Below are positions 6,153 through 8,357 of a stretch of DNA of 8,357 nt, piece after piece; within the stretch, counting starts at the first letter, position 1; each line of letters begins with the position of its first letter. Under the pieces are notes generated by a model. The model made no database searches. It worked only from the letters and a program-made list of their open reading frames with translations, and had not been told where the DNA came from. Both the position numbers and the translations under genes were made by a program. The DNA is from Terriglobales bacterium (GTDB taxonomy: Bacteria > Acidobacteriota > Terriglobia > Terriglobales > Acidobacteriaceae). The DNA lies in NCBI GenBank assembly GCA_019241735.1, contig JAFAWN010000227.1, forward strand, positions 1-8,357, written 5' to 3'.

Positions 6153-7751
6153 ATGTCATCCGAAATAAACCGCCGAGTCTCTCCGGTAACAACTCTGCCA
6201 GGAGAAGAACCCACCTTTCCGTCTAGCATAGGGTTCGCTACGCCGCGGAACACCAACAGGATTGCAGCCACCCTGATTGCCGCTGGAGCGGTCCTCCGAA
6301 TTTTTTCATATTTTTGCTCGGACAACAGCGGCGGTGATGCCTGGGCGCGTATCGCGTTGACCGCCAACTGGCTAAAGCATCCGAGATTTCAGGTCATATT
6401 CGAAGATTATCCGCCCGGTCACTTCTGGCTCATCGGCTTGTACAACCTTCTGGTCCACAATGTAACCATTGCCGGCAGATCACTAAGTCTGATCCTGGGA
6501 ATCCTCTCCCTCTATGCCTTCTGGAAGCTGGCGCAATACCTTTACGGAGACGATGCTGCTCTGCTGTCGTTAACCGCTTTTTCGTTTTACAGCCTTCATA
6601 TTGGGTACAGTTCAACTTCCTCAGCGGAAGCGACGTACCTTTTCTTCGTGCTTGCGGGCCTGGCTTTTTTCTTTGGCGCCATGCGGGAAGGCGCCAGTCG
6701 CGTATTGCTGTTGGCCTTCGCCGGATTGTCGCTTTCAGCAGCGGAAACAATGAGGCTGGAGGCGTGGATCATTTGCTTTGGCTTGGGGGTTGGACTCCTG
6801 GTTTTATTGTGGAAGTCCAACCGCGAACCGTTTGAATCCAGGACCAACATTTCATCGATCATTGTCTTCGGGATCACCGGTGGGGGCGCGCCCGCATTTC
6901 TCATGCTCTATTGCTGGCGAATGTTCGGCGATCCCATGCGCCTGATGACCCTCCACAATGTGAACGTTATTGAGTATTTGCGGGACCAGCATGTTTCCTT
7001 GGCGCATCAACTGATGGTGACGCCGTTGGCATTGTTGCTTGCGCTCTCACCGTTGGTTTTAATCGGCGCCGTCTACGGATGGTTCAAGTCATTGCGATCA
7101 TGGTCGACTGCAATCTTTGCAGTGCTGGTTTTATTCTTTACCCTGATTCAGCAGTGGGAGGTGATTCGGGGCAGACTGCTGGCAATGCCGCGCTACAGCC
7201 TCACCACCGGCGCCATGCTTGCCATAATTTCAGGCTACGGGGTACTTCAACTCTTGGCCACTTTTTCGCGGCAACGCCAACGAGTTTTTTTGGGAATCGT
7301 AGTGGCGTCAATCGTTCTAAATACTTTCTTCGTGCTGGCTGCAAGTGAGATTCCGAACCCTGTCACTGATAAATTCGCATCTATTTCACCGCGACTTAGA
7401 TACGCGACGCGGATTTCACAGGTGGGCAATTATTTAAAGACGCAGATGCAGGCCAATGACGCAGTAATCATCGATAACTACAACGACGAACCTAACATTA
7501 TTGCCGCGGCGGCTGGATTTCCGGTGCTGGCGGGAGATCGTGTTTATTTTGAGAGAGCCGGCGACCCGCTCACCCCGCCTGAATACGTAGCGCTTAAACA
7601 CCCGCGCTTTCTGATATTTTCTGATCGCGGAACGATACACAAGTGGCTGCCGTTGCCGCCGGACCGCGGTGAAGCAGACATCTTCGGAGCGCACTACCGC
7701 TGCGTCTTCTCCAATGATACTTACCGCATTTATGAGATCCGCTACCCCTGA
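6153..7751 (+). CDS. GT39/ArnT-like polytopic glycosyltransferase (GT-C fold)
   Basis: This 532-residue membrane protein should transfer a sugar from a polyprenyl-phosphate donor to an acceptor on the outer face of the inner membrane. A hydrophilic N-terminus of about 36 residues precedes the first helix (about 37-54). The first periplasmic loop has the pattern of the family: SGGDAWARIALTANWLKHP (59-77, with D62 the likely catalytic acid), then DYPPGHFWLIGLYNLL (85-100) and GRSLSLILGILSLYAFWKLA (108-127). Ten or so further hydrophobic segments run to about residue 405. The last 125 residues form a soluble domain with NDAVIIDNYNDEPNI and PPEYVALKHPRFLIF. Donor and acceptor (protein, lipid A-like or polysaccharide) cannot be told. 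The ATG at 6153 has only a weak AGG 11 bases upstream, so the start is uncertain by up to a few tens of residues. By eye its base composition is more AT-rich than the operon to its left. It stands alone on the plus strand. Confidence 0.87.
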   Translation: MSSEINRRVSPVTTLPGEEPTFPSSIGFATPRNTNRIAATLIAAGAVLRIFSYFCSDNSGGDAWARIALTANWLKHPRFQVIFEDYPPGHFWLIGLYNLLVHNVTIAGRSLSLILGILSLYAFWKLAQYLYGDDAALLSLTAFSFYSLHIGYSSTSSAEATYLFFVLAGLAFFFGAMREGASRVLLLAFAGLSLSAAETMRLEAWIICFGLGVGLLVLLWKSNREPFESRTNISSIIVFGITGGGAPAFLMLYCWRMFGDPMRLMTLHNVNVIEYLRDQHVSLAHQLMVTPLALLLALSPLVLIGAVYGWFKSLRSWSTAIFAVLVLFFTLIQQWEVIRGRLLAMPRYSLTTGAMLAIISGYGVLQLLATFSRQRQRVFLGIVVASIVLNTFFVLAASEIPNPVTDKFASISPRLRYATRISQVGNYLKTQMQANDAVIIDNYNDEPNIIAAAAGFPVLAGDRVYFERAGDPLTPPEYVALKHPRFLIFSDRGTIHKWLPLPPDRGEADIFGAHYRCVFSNDTYRIYEIRYP

Positions 7752-7773
7752 AGACTGACGCCCACCTCGGAAC

Positions 7774-8357
7774 CTACTGCTGAGGCTGCTCAGGTTGAAG
7801 CTGCGGACGCCCGCGATGCGGAGCCTCAGTAGTGGGAATCACCGTCACCCCTGACTGCAAGCTGAAATTGAGAACGGTTTCCGAAGGCAGCCTGATTTGC
7901 TGTCCGTGTCCCGCAGCCTGAACTCCGCCGCCCACTCCTCCGCCGGCCGCCGCGCCGATCCCAGCGCCCTTGCCGCCGCCCGCGATTCCGCCAATGATGG
8001 CCCCGATCAGCGCGCCGCCGCCGACTTTTTCGGCAGTATTTTTGCCGCGCGAGCTGCCCTGTTTCCGGTATTGATCGGTCTGGATGTTGTAGTAACGTTC
8101 ACCTACTTTTAAGCGGTCAAGTTGCAGAGCAAGCACCGATTGGCCGGCAAACTTTCCTGCGCTTTGCAACTCGACGATGTGCCCTTCCACATCGTAGCCT
8201 GCAGGCACAACCACGTTGCCATCCACCGCTAAAGGCGAGTTCAAAGTCGCATGGAAGCTTTGTCCGGCTTGGCTGGTTGAGGTGTCAATGCTATCTACAA
8301 GACGAACGGACAATGTTGTTCCCGATGGCACCGTCACTTTCTGGGGCGGCGGCGGAG
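7774..8357 (-). CDS. Glycine-zipper envelope protein, partial (5' end beyond window)
   Basis: The frame is open to the right edge, reading PPPPQK before VTVPSGTTLSVRL, so the GTG at 8335-8337 is not a credible start and the N-terminus, probably with a signal peptide, lies outside. The visible part opens with a beta-rich domain: TVPSGTTLSVRLVDSIDTS, then FHATLNSPLAVDGNVVVPAGYDVEG and LALQLDRLKVGERYYNIQT. This is followed by a glycine-zipper stretch (7921-8022) with GGGALIGAIIGGIAGGGKGAG and GAAAGGGVGGG. A final strand region, IRLPSETVLNFSLQSGVTV, and a Pro/Gln-rich tail ending PEQPQQ complete it. Proteins of this build are frequent in Acidobacteriota and are annotated only as glycine-zipper domain proteins; a role in the cell envelope is inferred. 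It converges with the glycosyltransferase gene, the stops being 22 bases apart, with no clear terminator between. Confidence 0.85.
   Translation of the reverse strand, partial: PPPPQKVTVPSGTTLSVRLVDSIDTSTSQAGQSFHATLNSPLAVDGNVVVPAGYDVEGHIVELQSAGKFAGQSVLALQLDRLKVGERYYNIQTDQYRKQGSSRGKNTAEKVGGGALIGAIIGGIAGGGKGAGIGAAAGGGVGGGVQAAGHGQQIRLPSETVLNFSLQSGVTVIPTTEAPHRGRPQLQPEQPQQ

Noticed and set aside
7780..7793. CTGAG-GCTG-CTCAG stem as a terminator between the convergent genes
   Set aside because: It lies in the coding end of the glycine-zipper gene (Pro/Gln codons), has only five pairs and no T-run.
1..8357. CRISPR array, tRNA, rRNA, insertion sequence or phage integration site
   Set aside because: No regularly spaced repeats, RNA gene signatures, transposase motifs or flanking inverted repeats were seen on either strand.

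Overview
The window looks like chromosomal DNA from a soil-type member of the Acidobacteriota (Koribacter/Terriglobales-like). This is inferred from moderately high GC, a secreted protein starting with a QPLGDYARAARK-type segment, a glycine-zipper protein opening with TVPSGTTLSVRL, and the style of gene neighbourhood. No rRNA, tRNA, CRISPR array, insertion sequence or phage gene is visible.

Positions 1-5880 hold six consecutive minus-strand genes that read as one operon, transcribed from right to left. In transcription order they are: a type IV prepilin peptidase (4957-5880); a membrane-anchored PAS protein ending in a histidine-kinase-like dimerisation segment without the phospho-accepting His or an ATPase domain (4103-4960); a secreted coiled-coil protein (3431-4042); a lipoprotein with a PepSY-like tail (2649-3269); a GAF-GAF-SpoIIE (RsbU-type) phosphatase (787-2544); and lysA, diaminopimelate decarboxylase, cut by the window edge (1-790). 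The peptidase/PAS and phosphatase/lysA junctions are both 4-base GTGA overlaps, so translation is probably coupled. The operon mixes pilin processing, envelope proteins, signalling and lysine/peptidoglycan-precursor synthesis.

The 272-base divergent spacer 5881-6152 carries a perfect TATAAT and a possible sigma-54 (-24/-12) element, both facing the operon. It also has several copies of GTCAC in both orientations. To its right, on the plus strand, is a polytopic GT39/ArnT-like (GT-C) glycosyltransferase (6153-7751). It converges, 22 bases apart, with a minus-strand glycine-zipper protein (7774-8357) whose 5' end lies outside the window.

Most of the region is ordinary core-genome content. The observation most worth following is the kinase-like PAS protein that lacks catalytic parts and is translationally coupled to the prepilin peptidase. 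Together with the possible sigma-54 element, it suggests a pilus-linked signalling role that has not been shown.
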